Source: Chrysophaeum taylorii (lineage: Eukaryota; Sar; Pelagophyceae; Pelagomonadales; Pelagomonadaceae). From it: a stretch of 64,000 bases of DNA. The stretch spans positions 186,001 through 250,000 of the forward strand of contig JAQMWT010000667.1 in the NCBI GenBank assembly GCA_029834535.1, read 5' to 3'. Position numbers and translations under genes: made by a program. The notes below the pieces were generated by a model. It was not told the origin of the DNA. It did not search any database and worked only from the letters and a program-made list of their open reading frames with translations. This document shows positions 50,901 to 62,800 of the stretch, piece by piece; position 1 is the first letter of the stretch; each line of letters opens with the position of its first letter.

Positions 50901-51863
50901 ATGGGGGTCATCGTCGATTGGCGCGCGCACTGGTTGAAAGTGGGCTGCACGGTCGAGGACACCGAGGGAAAGCTCTTGTCGAGCTCGAGGACCCTCGCGA
51001 TGCTCATCACCTTGGTCTCGATCGTCCTGGGCCTCGCGCCCTTGGTGCCGCCGGCAGACGTCGACTTCTCGGTGTGGCGCACGGTGCTCTCGGCGACAAA
51101 TGCCCTCGCGATCGGCACGGCCTGGGCCATCGACACCTACGGCACGCCCCCCGCCGAGCGCGGCACGGATCCGCAGGTCGTCGCGAGCACGATAGGACCC
51201 CTCGCCTACTTCACCAAGCAGAGCCTCTGCATCCAAACTACCCACGCCCTCCTCTCCTTTGGCGGCGAAGCATTCGGATCACCCTTCTGGCGATCCGTCT
51301 TAACCCTCGTCCACCAGTCCGCCTGCAGCGTCGCCGCCGTCGCCTTCTCTCTCGTCATCCTCTTCCTCAAGCTCAACTGGCTCGAGGAAAACTGGCGTAA
51401 CGAAAACCTCTTTCCTTGGTGCCGCCGCGGCGTCCCCATGTATACCATATCGCTCCTATCGCACATCCTCCCCGGTCCCGTCGCCCTCGTCGACATAGCC
51501 CTCGCGAAACGACCCGAACTCCTCGGGTCCAACGCCCGAGTCGCTGAACGATCTGCAGTCATCCTCCTCGGCTACATCGTCTTCTACTGCACCCTCACCA
51601 ATCTCAACTACCGCTGGTGCGGGGGGCGTTACCCCTACCCTTTTATGCGTGCCCTCACCACCAACACCCACTGGCTTCTCTTCGTGGTCGTCCTCGCCAT
51701 CCTCGTCAATTTCGCCATCCTCCCCACTGTCCTCCTCGCCAAGGCCCTCAACATCTCCTCCGACGCCCCTCCCTCCCTCCCTCCCTCCCTCCTTTCGGAT
51801 TTTTTTTCCAGTTTCCTATCTGACAAGCACGACTACTCCTACTTCTCCTTCTTCTTTTCGTAG
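50901..51863 (+). CDS. Six-span membrane protein, possibly FAR-17a/AIG1-like
   Basis: A 320-residue hydrophobic protein with about six membrane segments (for example TLAMLITLVSIVLGLAPLV, VAAVAFSLVILFLKLNW, SAVILLGYIVFYCTLTNLNY and HWLLFVVVLAILVNFAILPT). The FTKQSLCIQTTH segment, a later SHILPGPVALVDIAL segment and YPYPFM before the last span recall the layout of AIG1/ADTRP threonine hydrolases, which use a Thr and a His in the membrane, but I cannot prove the match. The C-terminal PPSLPPSLL stretch comes from a (CTCC)n microsatellite (51,767-51,793). The start is the first ATG in frame. Confidence 0.5.
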   Translation: MGVIVDWRAHWLKVGCTVEDTEGKLLSSSRTLAMLITLVSIVLGLAPLVPPADVDFSVWRTVLSATNALAIGTAWAIDTYGTPPAERGTDPQVVASTIGPLAYFTKQSLCIQTTHALLSFGGEAFGSPFWRSVLTLVHQSACSVAAVAFSLVILFLKLNWLEENWRNENLFPWCRRGVPMYTISLLSHILPGPVALVDIALAKRPELLGSNARVAERSAVILLGYIVFYCTLTNLNYRWCGGRYPYPFMRALTTNTHWLLFVVVLAILVNFAILPTVLLAKALNISSDAPPSLPPSLLSDFFSSFLSDKHDYSYFSFFFS

Positions 51864-53812
51864 ACTGACTAGAAGGCAGCGGTGTGGATAGGGAACCCTC
51901 GCTTTTCGCGATGAAGAGGAGGAACCTCCCTTGATGCGGCTCTTCTTGTGGAATTAGGACGCATCTTCTTCCGCTTCCGCCCGCTTGGGTGGAGTTGCCA
52001 GAGCAAAATACTTCATGGCTACTTTATTATAAGCCGACTACCGCTCGCGTCGAAAGGGCCTCACTCCGTACCTTGCTGCGCCCCTTTGCGCGCGATTTGT
52101 GGCGGCTTGGGCGAGAGAACTTAACGGCGCTCACCACCTACCCGAGCGCGCGTGCAGTGATTTCTCGTAGCAATAACCTGCTTGGTAGTAACGGTGGTCG
52201 TCCTTTCGCCCTGGTTAGAAGAAACGCATCGTACCTCACAACTAGCTATATCTACTTCTCTGGCGAACTCCGGAATCGCGCGAGGTTGCCGACGACGACC
52301 TCAACGTCCGAAGTGCCACCAGGCTGAAGAGGCGGACTCGCAGGTGAGGGGCTTGTTAAAACAACGATAATGATGGATAATTGTGATGATACTAATCCAT
52401 CTCGGCCCTTGAGCCCGGCTCTGGCACAGAAAAAAGGCGCCGCGTCCGGGAGCTTCTGAAGGCCCGGGGCCATTTGTTATAAGCCCCCTCGTCCAGCAGC
52501 GCTCGGACAGTAGGGGACTCGTCGACTGCTTTGTAGAAGGGGGTTACACTCGGAGGAAGGATTCTTTGATGTCGGCTGATGCTAAGAGGAGGGTCACCGG
52601 CGTGGAGGGGCTCTGGATTGTACGGAGACGTGAGAGATACCGGAAAGGCTAAGGTATCCCGCCGGGAGGGTTTTTGAGAGCGCTGCATATCATTCATTCG
52701 CCATGATGCCCTCGCTCGCTTCAACAAACTCGCGTCACTTCACATTTATTATCCTGTGCCCATTGAATTCACTTCACATTCTTTCGCGAAGGCCTCCCCC
52801 GTACTTACGTTTATGAGCGAAGTGGCGGACCCGCAGTACCTAGAGGTGGAGGAGGATGTCGATGAGGAGGAGGAATAGGCGCTGGCGGAACAGAAGGAGG
52901 CGCGGAAGAATCGCAAGCCGGCTTTTAGAGGCGTCGATGCCGACGGGAAACACACCCAAGAAAAGCAGGCGAGCAGCTAGCTCCTCATTTGCATCAAAAC
53001 GCGAATGAGCCTAAGAGCACCAGACCTGAACAGTAGCACCGGAATTGGCGGGGCGCGGGGGCCGGGGCGCCTAGCGTTTATACAAAAATGATTAACCTTT
53101 TTGATTACCAGGCGTTCACTTCATCAAAGTTTCACGGTCACCACGTAGGGCCGTCGCTTCAAAAGACTACAAGTGTTGTTTCGAAGTTGGGGCGTTATTA
53201 CGAGAAGGGTTTAGTGAGCAACGCTTGTTTCTAAGGTCGACTGCTGAAGGGGGGGGATTGCGAACGTGAACAAGCAGGGCATTCAGTAGTTTGACTACTT
53301 GACTTCGTAAAGGTCGACTGTGTAAAGGTCGACGGTGCCTGCTCGCCTCCCGGGCTGGCCGGTTAGCACCCGGAAAGTCCGCGCTGGGATGGGGTTCGCT
53401 CGGTAGGGCAGAACGCGACGGACACGTCGAGTGTTCGTTAACCAACACGTCCGCGGCCTGCGACGCTTTTGCACGACCTCGCACAAGACCGCGCGCAGTA
53501 GCGGTCCACCAGTCCACAAGTCCGTCCTCGTCCCTCGCCCCTGCCCCAACAGCGTGATTTTCCTCTGTGATTCCGCACCGGCTCCTGCCGGTCCGGCCTG
53601 GCTCCCATGCTCGGGAGAGGTCTGAAGTAAGTAAGTAAGTTAGTTAGTTAGTTAGTTAAAGGTCGACTGCGAAGAAAGGGGGGGTAGTTTAATCAACGCC
53701 AAACACTAGTTAAAAGGGGGGTGCTGGTGGAGGGTGCACTCTTGGGAGCGCACGCAAGCTCTACCAAAAAAGGGGAGGGTGGACGGCGCACTCTTGGGAG
53801 CGCATGCAGGCT
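51864..53812. other. Gene-poor stretch with mobile-element terminal motifs
   Basis: No convincing gene; short frames have mixed composition. Copies of the GGTCGACTG motif followed by a G-run occur at about 53,233-53,262, 53,308-53,333 (twice, without the G-run) and 53,660-53,686. (GTAA)n/(GTTA)n spans 53,626-53,659. The segment GCACTCTTGGGAGCGCA is duplicated (about 53,738 and 53,790), close to the 3' end of the polycystin-like gene. Confidence 0.5.
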
Positions 53813-56800
53813 CTACCCAAAGGGGAAGAAATGGTGCCTGACTTTCTTGGAGACGCTACCGCGCTTGACGGAAACCCATGCCCGGCGCAGGAGCCAGCGC
53901 GCGACCTCGACGGAAGCGTATCCAAAGAGGATGATGAGAAGCGCGAGTATCAGAACAAGCGCGGACCGGAAACGTCGGGGGAACTTTTTGATGACGCCCG
54001 AGGCGAGAATCACCGAGACGCACGGCGCGAACGAGAAGATCTCCTCAAATACGACGGCCTGGATGTCGTCAGGGAGCGATGAGAAGAGGCCGATGATGGC
54101 GATGACGAGGCGCGTGTCGAGCGACGGTCGCCACGTCTCGAAGTGGTAGATTGCGGGGATTTTTGCGAGGAGCTCGTTGACGTGGCAGTCGTTGTCCGCG
54201 CGCCACGCGTCGTCGTAGTGGTCCCCGAGGACGAGGCGCCTCGTCACATCGGCGTCCATCATCTGAAGATGGGGTTGACTCTCGAGGAGGAACCGGAGTG
54301 CGTAGGGGGTCTGGACTCGATACGGCATCTTCGCGCGCTTCCCGGGGATATTCGACATGAGACGGTCCCAGATGAGGTCGGGAACCCACACGTAGAAGAA
54401 GAATATCTCGATCGGTAAGATGATGACGTAGGTAAGGATGCCACTGATGACCAAGTTGATAAGCCATACCGCCGACTGCTTGCGGCCGAGCGACGTTCCC
54501 ATCGCGAGAAGCACGTAAGCCATACACGTCGTCGTCGCGAGCACCGCGGCGTACGCCGCAACATACGGCCCAAGAGGTGGAGGCGCCGTGGGTGCGTCGA
54601 GAGAAAACTCGAGGCGTTCGGTGCACGCGTCGAACACGAGCCGCTCCGCCCGCGTCATCCTCGTGATTCGCTCATACTCATGGAGTTTTTCCACCACGAC
54701 TTGCCTGTACTCGTTGTCGTCGCTCACGTCGACCCGGAGCGCTGCGAGCTCCTCCTGCCACTTCGCAGCTGTCTTGAGCTCGCGCAGGAGGATGCGCTCG
54801 ACGTTGGCGACGAACCCGTTGAAACTTGTCGCAAAGTTCCACCGCGCGCGCACGTGCGCCGTCAGCTTCTTTACGAGCCGTGCGGCGCGCTTGCCGTCGT
54901 GGCCCTGCTGCCGGAGATGATGGTGGAGCTCGTGGAGCTCGCGAAGCTGCAATAGCACGAGTTCGACGACCACCGGCGCGAGCGTTTTGGATTGCCGCTG
55001 CAACGACAGCTCCCGCGATTTACGCAGCTTGGAAAACACGCGCAACACCGCCTTTGACACGCGCTGCTCGACAGACAAGCTCGAGTTTCGGAAGAATCCG
55101 AGCTTGACGTCCAGCTGCCGCCGGTAGCTCGCGTACTCGCTCTTTACCGCCGCGTACTTCGCGTTGTCCATGATGCTTTCGCTTGCGCACACCTGCAGCA
55201 TGTGTTCTCCGAGGATGCTCGTGGACATATCGTGCTCGCGGAACATACTTGGTAACTCGGACCGCCCGTCGCTGCCTTCCAATTCACAGGGGCCCGATGG
55301 ACTCGCCCTTGTTCTTTCTCCACAAGAAGACGAAAAAAGCATCCTCTCCTCGCTCGCCACCTTGGCAGCAAGCTTCAAAGCAGCTTCTTCGATCTGCGCA
55401 TCTTCCTCCGCGTTGACACTTATCACGGCCTCTCCGCCCTCATAATCCGAATTCAGCTGCTGTTCTTCTTCTTCTTCTTCTTCTTCCACGACATCCGCGT
55501 CGTCGTCGTCAACGTCGGCTGGCGGGCTCGCCTCCTCGCTGAGTTGCATGGCGTCTAGCTCGTCTTCGTTGGCCGGCGGGTTCATTTCAGCAGCGACAAC
55601 ACCAGCTGCTGCATCCCGGCTTTCTCCTATTGCGGCGTCCGCGTTACCTGATTTCATGTCCGCGCTGAAACGGTCGTCTGCGCCGCCTGTCTTGTCTGGT
55701 TTTTCTTTGTTGTCTTCGGCAGATGGCTCGATTGGGACATCTTCGTCCTCGGCTGGCGGCAGCGGCGGCAGCGACTCGTTTTTCCGCTGTAGTTTGACTT
55801 CGGCCAACGCGGCCGCGGCGCGCTCGTCTTCAAAAACGATGGCGATTTCGCGCGGATCTTCCGCCTCGTCGTCATCTTCTGGGGATATCGAGCTGGCTTT
55901 GGACTTGAAGAGGCGGTGGGGCTCGTCTTCAGCCGCGACGGGGGCGCCGCGCGAATTCCGCCCCCTCCAGTAAGATAGCGAGAAGGGCGAACTGGAATCG
56001 GTAAAGAGGCGCGGCATGTAGCGGAAAATGTACTTGCTGATCACGGGTGGCGGCGGCGCCGAGAGATACGTGTTGAAAAGAAACTCGAAGACCTTGATCA
56101 AGGGCAATGTGAATACGAGCACCACTCCGAGGAGCGCGTAGTGGAGGGGATCGGTCGACCCGCTGGAGTCGGGTAAATCGAGCTCGCACTTGCAGTTGTC
56201 CCATTTGCACAGCTTTTCGTGGTTGCGCCAAAAGCCAGCTCTGGGCAGGTGGCAGTCGGCCTTGCTCAACTTATCAGAACAGCCTGGGTCGGGATACAGG
56301 AGAAGCTGCTCGACGGCAAGCGCGAACATGAGCATGAGGATCTCGAAGCCGATAAGGAGCGATCGCGTTGCCCGCGGCAAGGTGTCGCTGTAGACGCAGT
56401 ACCAGCTCACGAACGGGTGTTCGTACCGCACCGCGAGGCTATAGCGACGCCAGGTCGACCGACTGAAGAAAACCGGCACGTGGGGGTGACGGTCCAACCT
56501 ATTGAGATCGTCGTCGCCCGCGCGGGCCTCCGCAACCTGGTGCTCGAGGCCAACATCGTGCCAGGATAGCGCTTCTCGAAACGACTTGATGCTGCCGGGG
56601 TCGTCGCGGTATGTCCCTTCGTCCGAGTGGTCGTCCTGCACGTCGACATCTGTGGTTACGGTCGCAGGTTGGGCGGCAACTCGCCGTCGCCAATGATAAT
56701 CTCGGGCGTCGAGTTTATTGCCGAGGACAATCAAGCAGCCGCACAAAATAATGAGAGCTCCGAGAGATATGAAAAGGAACAATGCCTTGGATGGATCGAC

Positions 56801-59800
56801 GGCGGACAGCGCGCTAGTGTACGCTGCGGTCGATGCTTCGAGGGAGGATTGCGTGCCGTAGTCGTTGCTTTCGCCCACAGGAATAGAACACTTGCAAGTG
56901 GTTGCGCCTGAGGCGCCTCGGATTGCTCTGCATGACTCGGAGGACCACGCCTTGCCGTCCCACACGCTGCACACCGTTTTTGATCGTGGACATAACACCT
57001 CGTAGACGCCAGGCATACCATCGCACTTCTTCGAGATGGACGTTCCATCGGGACATGTAAAGCTCTTGTTTCCTTCGAACTCGCACTCGCACGTCAGGTT
57101 CGTACCCACGAGCTCTTTTTGTTGTTCCTCGGACGTCGCGTTGACGCCGGACGCGATAGAGAGTTCCACCACCTCGCTATTCATCGCCGTCGTTGTCGTC
57201 ACGTTGCCTTCGTCGAGGCGGCGGTTGCGGCGACGACGGCGCGAGGAAGAGGAAGCCTGGGAGAGGCCGAAGCGGTATACATTGGAGGTGACGTCGTCAC
57301 CGCCGGGCGTACCCCCATACGGGTTGATCCGCGACTGGGAGAAGGAGACATCAAAGTCGGCGCCATCTTCGCCGTTGATAGAGTCCGGGAGGCCCGCGTA
57401 CGAGTCCGAGTCCGGGAGCTCGAGGGAGCGCGCCCCCTGGTCGCTCGCATTCTGCGAGATGCGCTGGGAAGCGGTCTTAAGGTTGACAGTATTGAGCGTG
57501 CTCGCCGTCTCGCCGGCGACTTTGTCGATGATCTGCGAGGCGAGAATGCCGTCGACTGCCGAGCCAAAGGTGGTGGCTGCCGTGGCGTTCTTGTCCGAGT
57601 CGTTGAAAAGCGATGTTTCGAGGAGACTCGACAGGGTGGAGCCGAGTGATTCAGCCGCCGTCCTCGTGACACCAATGTCTTGGGAAGTCGACGAGAGCGA
57701 GTGCGAGACGTCGAGTGCCTCGGCGGCCGAGTCTGAGCTGAGGGCCGCTGGGTTGCTGGTGGAGGGACTCTGGAGCGCGACGGCGCTCTGCTCCACAAGA
57801 TCTTCATCGGCGTCTTGAAAATCGACGACTCGACTGACGGAAGAGACGAGCGTGCCCAGGAGGGTGGTGTCGTTGGCAGCCGCGGCGCTCGAGGCGACAA
57901 CGGCCTGGCACACGTCTTCGGACGAATCGAGCGCAAAGGCGTCGTTAAGTAGCCCAGTCGTAAGGTTCGACAGCGCCTCGCCGCGAAGCTCGGTGGGCGT
58001 CGTGCGGATCGACGTCGTCGCCTCGCCCGTACCGCCGAGCGTGTCTTGGGCGATGGCCTTGACCGTCACGTTCGGGTCGCCTTCCGGAAACGTCGATCCT
58101 TCGAGATCGAGCTCGCGCGTGGGACCACGGAGCGTACTCGTAACGCCCGCCGCGACGAGCTTGAAGCTGTAGACTAGCGGGAGGTCTTCCGAAGCCCAGT
58201 TCCACGTGGTGATGTCAAATCTCGTCTCGAGCGCGACCCCGCGAGGCGGCGACGCGGCAACTCGTCCTGCCGACGGGGGTCGCGCGACGTCGAATGCGAC
58301 TGTCGCATAGCCTTGGGTCTTCGAACCCTCGAGCACCGCGGAGAGCTCGAGCGAGTAACTCGCGCCTGCCACGAGCGAACCCGACGGCAGAACGAGGTCG
58401 TGCTGCCGGGTTGCTGGGCTGCCGCTTCGGACGACCGCCGTTCTCGCCGTCGTCTCGAGGCTCTTTCCGTCCTCCAAGGTCGCCGACGTCTCCGTGAGCG
58501 CCCAGATCGAAGTGAAGTCGCGCCACGACGCGATTTCGGCACCGAGGCTCGAGGGCTCGACGGACGCGTACGCGACGACGCGTGCGTTCGAGCTCACGCG
58601 CGCGTCGACCTCCGCGACGCTCACCTTGGGTGGGTCGTCGTCGACTATCGAAACGCGCGCCGACGTCGAGCCGGCGCGGCTGTCCGCGACTGAGGTCGCG
58701 TTGACTGCGAACACGTACTCTCCCGGGCCGAGTACGGCGCCGTCGAAGGTCAACGTATCTGTGTCGAGTTGCGCCAAAAGAGCGACCTCGCACGTGGTGC
58801 TCCCCGTGGCTCTGTTGACGCAAGTCCACCGAAACGACAGGCCCGACGCATCCTGCGTGTCCTCGTCGTACGATTGCGCGGCAGATACCACCACTTGGCT
58901 GTTGAGGGGCACGACTCGGCTCGCGCCACCCGCGATTACGGCAACGACTCTCGACCGTTGCACCGTGATCTTCGTCGAGGTGGTGACCGAGATGTTGAGG
59001 CCGGGATCAGTCGCCGTCACGGCGAGGGTGTACGTGGTCGCTGGGGTGAGCGTGTAGGCAGGCAGCTTAAACACGCGCGGATCGCTTGACGTTGACACGA
59101 GATCCGTCGACTCCTCGAGCTTCCAGATATAAGTGATGCCCCGCTCCGACACAGGCCGGCTGTCGCAGGGCGTCGCGATGGCGTCCGCCTTGACGGAGAG
59201 CGTCGCGGGCCGTTTTGTCGTTTGTTCCAGGCCGCCCACGATTGAGAGCCTTGGAGGAGTCTCCGACGTGGGCTCGATCGGGAACGCCGAAGACGTTGCT
59301 TCGAATCCGAGAAAGTTGCGAACCGTGACGCTCACGTACAACATTTCGACACCCGCGCCGACGACAGCTGCAAGTTCGGTCGACGTCATATCCAAGTCAT
59401 CGGCGGCGCGAGCGAGCGCGGCTGTTACCGCCTCGGTCGCGTTTATTTCGTTTTTGTCGAGCGGCGGCGACAGCCTGAGATCCCACGAATACGAGAGCGC
59501 ACGGCCGCCGCCCCCGGAGGACTGCCTCGAACTCACGCGTAAGCCTTCGCACACGGCGGCAGTCGTCTGGCCCTCGAGCGTCGCCTTGGGGATCAGTGGA
59601 GGGTCCGGCTGCTCAATGTCGAACGTAGAAGCACTTGCCGCTTGGAGGCAATCACACCGCACTCCTGGCAAACATTCGCGTTTGAGCTTGCCTTCCACGA
59701 GCTCGACCGTCTCTCCCGGCACGAGCTCGAGCGCGTTAGAGACGTCAGAGTAGAGCTCCGTCGACTCGACCCAGCTGCAGGTCGCCTCGTCGACGCTCGG

Positions 59801-62800
59801 GAAATCGACGAGATCGGCGCAAGGAAACTTTACGCCCGAGGGCATGCCGGCCTGATTGGTCTGCACGTCGAACTTGATCACCGCGCCAGCACCCGACGTG
59901 TCGAAATACGCCTGCGCAAGCACCGGCGGGTCTGGGACCTTCCTGCGGAGGCGAAGCGCGTCGCACGACGGTTCTGTTGGCGTCATGGTTGGGAACCCGG
60001 GAGTCGCGGTCGGCGCGAGCACCGGTTTTTGTGTTGGTACCGCGAGAGATCGCTCCACCTCTAGGACGCTCGCGACGGCCGTTTCAACCGCGATTGCGCC
60101 GTAGTCGCCGTCCTCGGCCAAATCGCAGTCGCAGAGCCACGCGGTCTCGGTGGCGCCCGCGAGCGAGCAATGCGGTGCTTCATCCCACTGAGTTCCATTC
60201 CACAATGCGCACGCGGCCGTCGAGTCGACGGCGCAAGTAACGTTGTAGACGACGAGCGTCCCGTCGCACTCTTGCGACACTACGTTGCCAGCCGGGCACG
60301 TAGTCGTCGCGTTGCCCACGAATCCCCGAGGACACTCGACCGTCATTGTAGTGCCGCCGGCGAGCCCCAGAAGTAGTGCGGTTGTGTTGTCTCGAGGAAT
60401 CGTGAGCCGCGTCCTCACCGCCGCCTCTTCGAGACGGCGTCTCTCGTTTGAAGCAGACGTCACGATCATGCGGACGACGTTGCCGAGAACGACCAATCCA
60501 CCGTGCGGATCCTTAACAAAGTCAAAGAGCGAAACATTCAAAAAGATTTCTTCGACATCATCGACATCATCAGGGAGAAGTTGAACCTTGGCGTCCATGT
60601 TGTCTAGCGTGACCTCATCAACCGAGTCCATCGATATCCGCTGGACCGCCGTGCATACGAAATTCGAGCACGTCCCTGCAGCGACCTCGTCGATCGTCAC
60701 CTTGTCCATATGTGCATCGGCGAGCGCGTCCAGTGCTGCAATGAGCGTATCGTCGATTGCGAGCGAGGACGAATCCTCAAAGAGCGAAGTACCGAGCAAA
60801 TTGGACGCTATACCCACAATATTGCCGATCGTCTGGTCGGCCGAATCGCCGAGGCCGACGGTCGCGGCATCGAGCGCGTACAAGAGCGTGAGATTGAGCG
60901 CGCGCAAACCGAGATCGAGATCGACTTCAACCTCAACGGCCGTGGCGACTGGCGCCGCGAGCGCCGCGGCGCTCTGGGCGATCGACACCGAGTCGGTGTC
61001 TTCGATGCTCCTCGAGTCGGCGAGCGCGGTCACCAGCGTCACGAGCAGCGTCGTGTCGTTCGTGACGAGACGAGCCGAGGCCACCACTACCTGGCATACC
61101 GACTCGTACGAATTCAAGGCGAGAGCCTCGTCGAGAAGGTTATTCGTGAGAGTCTCGATGTCGTCCGCGCTGTCCGACGACGACGACGACGACGACGACG
61201 ACGAATACGGCTGCACGGCGACGGGTACCGCCGCTGTGCCCTCGGATCCGGCGGCGTCGATCGCAGTCACCTCGACCGTGATATTGCCTGCTTCGAGCGT
61301 GACTGGCGTCAGGACGTTGTCGAGCGTCGGCTTGCGAAGCACGGACGTCGCGCTCTTCTCGTTTATCGCCGAAAACGAGTACTTGAGCGGCGGTTCATCC
61401 GCGGCCCAATTGAGCGCGCGAAGTGTGAACCTCGTTTGCAGCGCGACGCCCGACGCGGGATCGACCTCGACGCGCCCGCCCGATGGCAGTCGCGACACCA
61501 TCACAGAGATCGAGGCGAAACCCGGCAAAAACTTGTCGGAGCCGACGACGACGGCCTCGAGCCGGAACGTGTAGCTCGCCCCCGGCACCAGCGCGTTTGC
61601 CACGATCGCGAGATTGTGCGTAAACGACTGGCCCGCGTCTCGAACCCGCTTCTGCTCGACCCTCGTGGTCGTCACGAGGTCAAGTGGGGAGTTCCCCGCG
61701 AGCTCGCCCGACGCCAGGCTCCACGTCGAGTTTATGATACCACCGGCCGACGCGGGAGCTGTGACAGTTGCCGCGATGATCGTCTTAGTGTGCGCGACAA
61801 CAGTCTGCTGCTGCTGCTGCGAGAGGTCGAGGAAAACTGCCGGCCGCTCGGCAGCTTCGGCCGTGAGCTCGACTCTGGCCGTCGCCGTTCGCGACGAGCT
61901 CGCGTCGCTCAGCGCGACGATAAAAACGTAGACGCCTGCCGTATTAAGCGTCACCGTGATAGTTTCCGCCGCCGCGAGCGCGTCATTGTCGACCCCGTCG
62001 CACGATCCGCCGTCTGTTTCGCAGGTCCATGAAAATAAAAGGCCAGCGGCCTCGCCTGCGACACCTCTCGCGTCCTCGTCGTACGACGACGCAGCCGACA
62101 CCGTTACGCTCGAAGCGGTCGAGACTGCACGGTCACTGCCGTCAATGAGGGCCACGAGGTCACCTTGAGACACATAGATTGTGGTGAATGCCGAATTTGT
62201 CACACCCGTCTTCGAGTCGGTCGCCGTCACCGTCAACACGTATGTTCCTCCCGGCTTCAACGCGAACGAAGGCAGACGGAAGGTTCGCGGGTCGTTGGAC
62301 GTCGAGTCATATTTCCCATCGTCCAATCGCCTACGGAAGAGGCTCGTAGTTTCGGCCAAGTCCCAGGCCATGTCGACGCCGCGTTCCTTCAGATCGCGGC
62401 CATCGCATGCCGTCGCCGAGCCCTGCGCGTGCACGGCGAGCTCCTCCGACGCCGAGAGTGAATAGGATCCGCCACCGACGACTTCAATTGAAGGCACGTT
62501 TTCGCTCGAGAGGAAGACGACGTAGGCGTCCGACGTCGCCGACTGCAACAGCCAGTTTGTGACCGTCACGCGAACGGTCACATTCGTCCAGCCCGCCAGG
62601 ACGAGCGCCTCGAGCTCGGTCGAGTTGAACAACATGAGCTGCGAATCGCCACCGACGTTGGTGCGTTCGACGACTGTTGCTGCCACAACGTTGTTTTTTC
62701 CCATGTAGTTTGTCACGGCCCACACATAAGTCATGGATTTCCCGCCGCTGCCCGTGGACTGGTAAGCGTCGATTTCGAGATCTTCGCACACCGCCGTTTG

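Noticed and set aside
50808-51245. Upstream extension of the HRD1-like frame (about 146 codons)
   Set aside because: Arg/Asp-rich composition, antisense to the next gene; MWVY at 50,807 gives a normal Hrd1 N-terminus inserted in the membrane.
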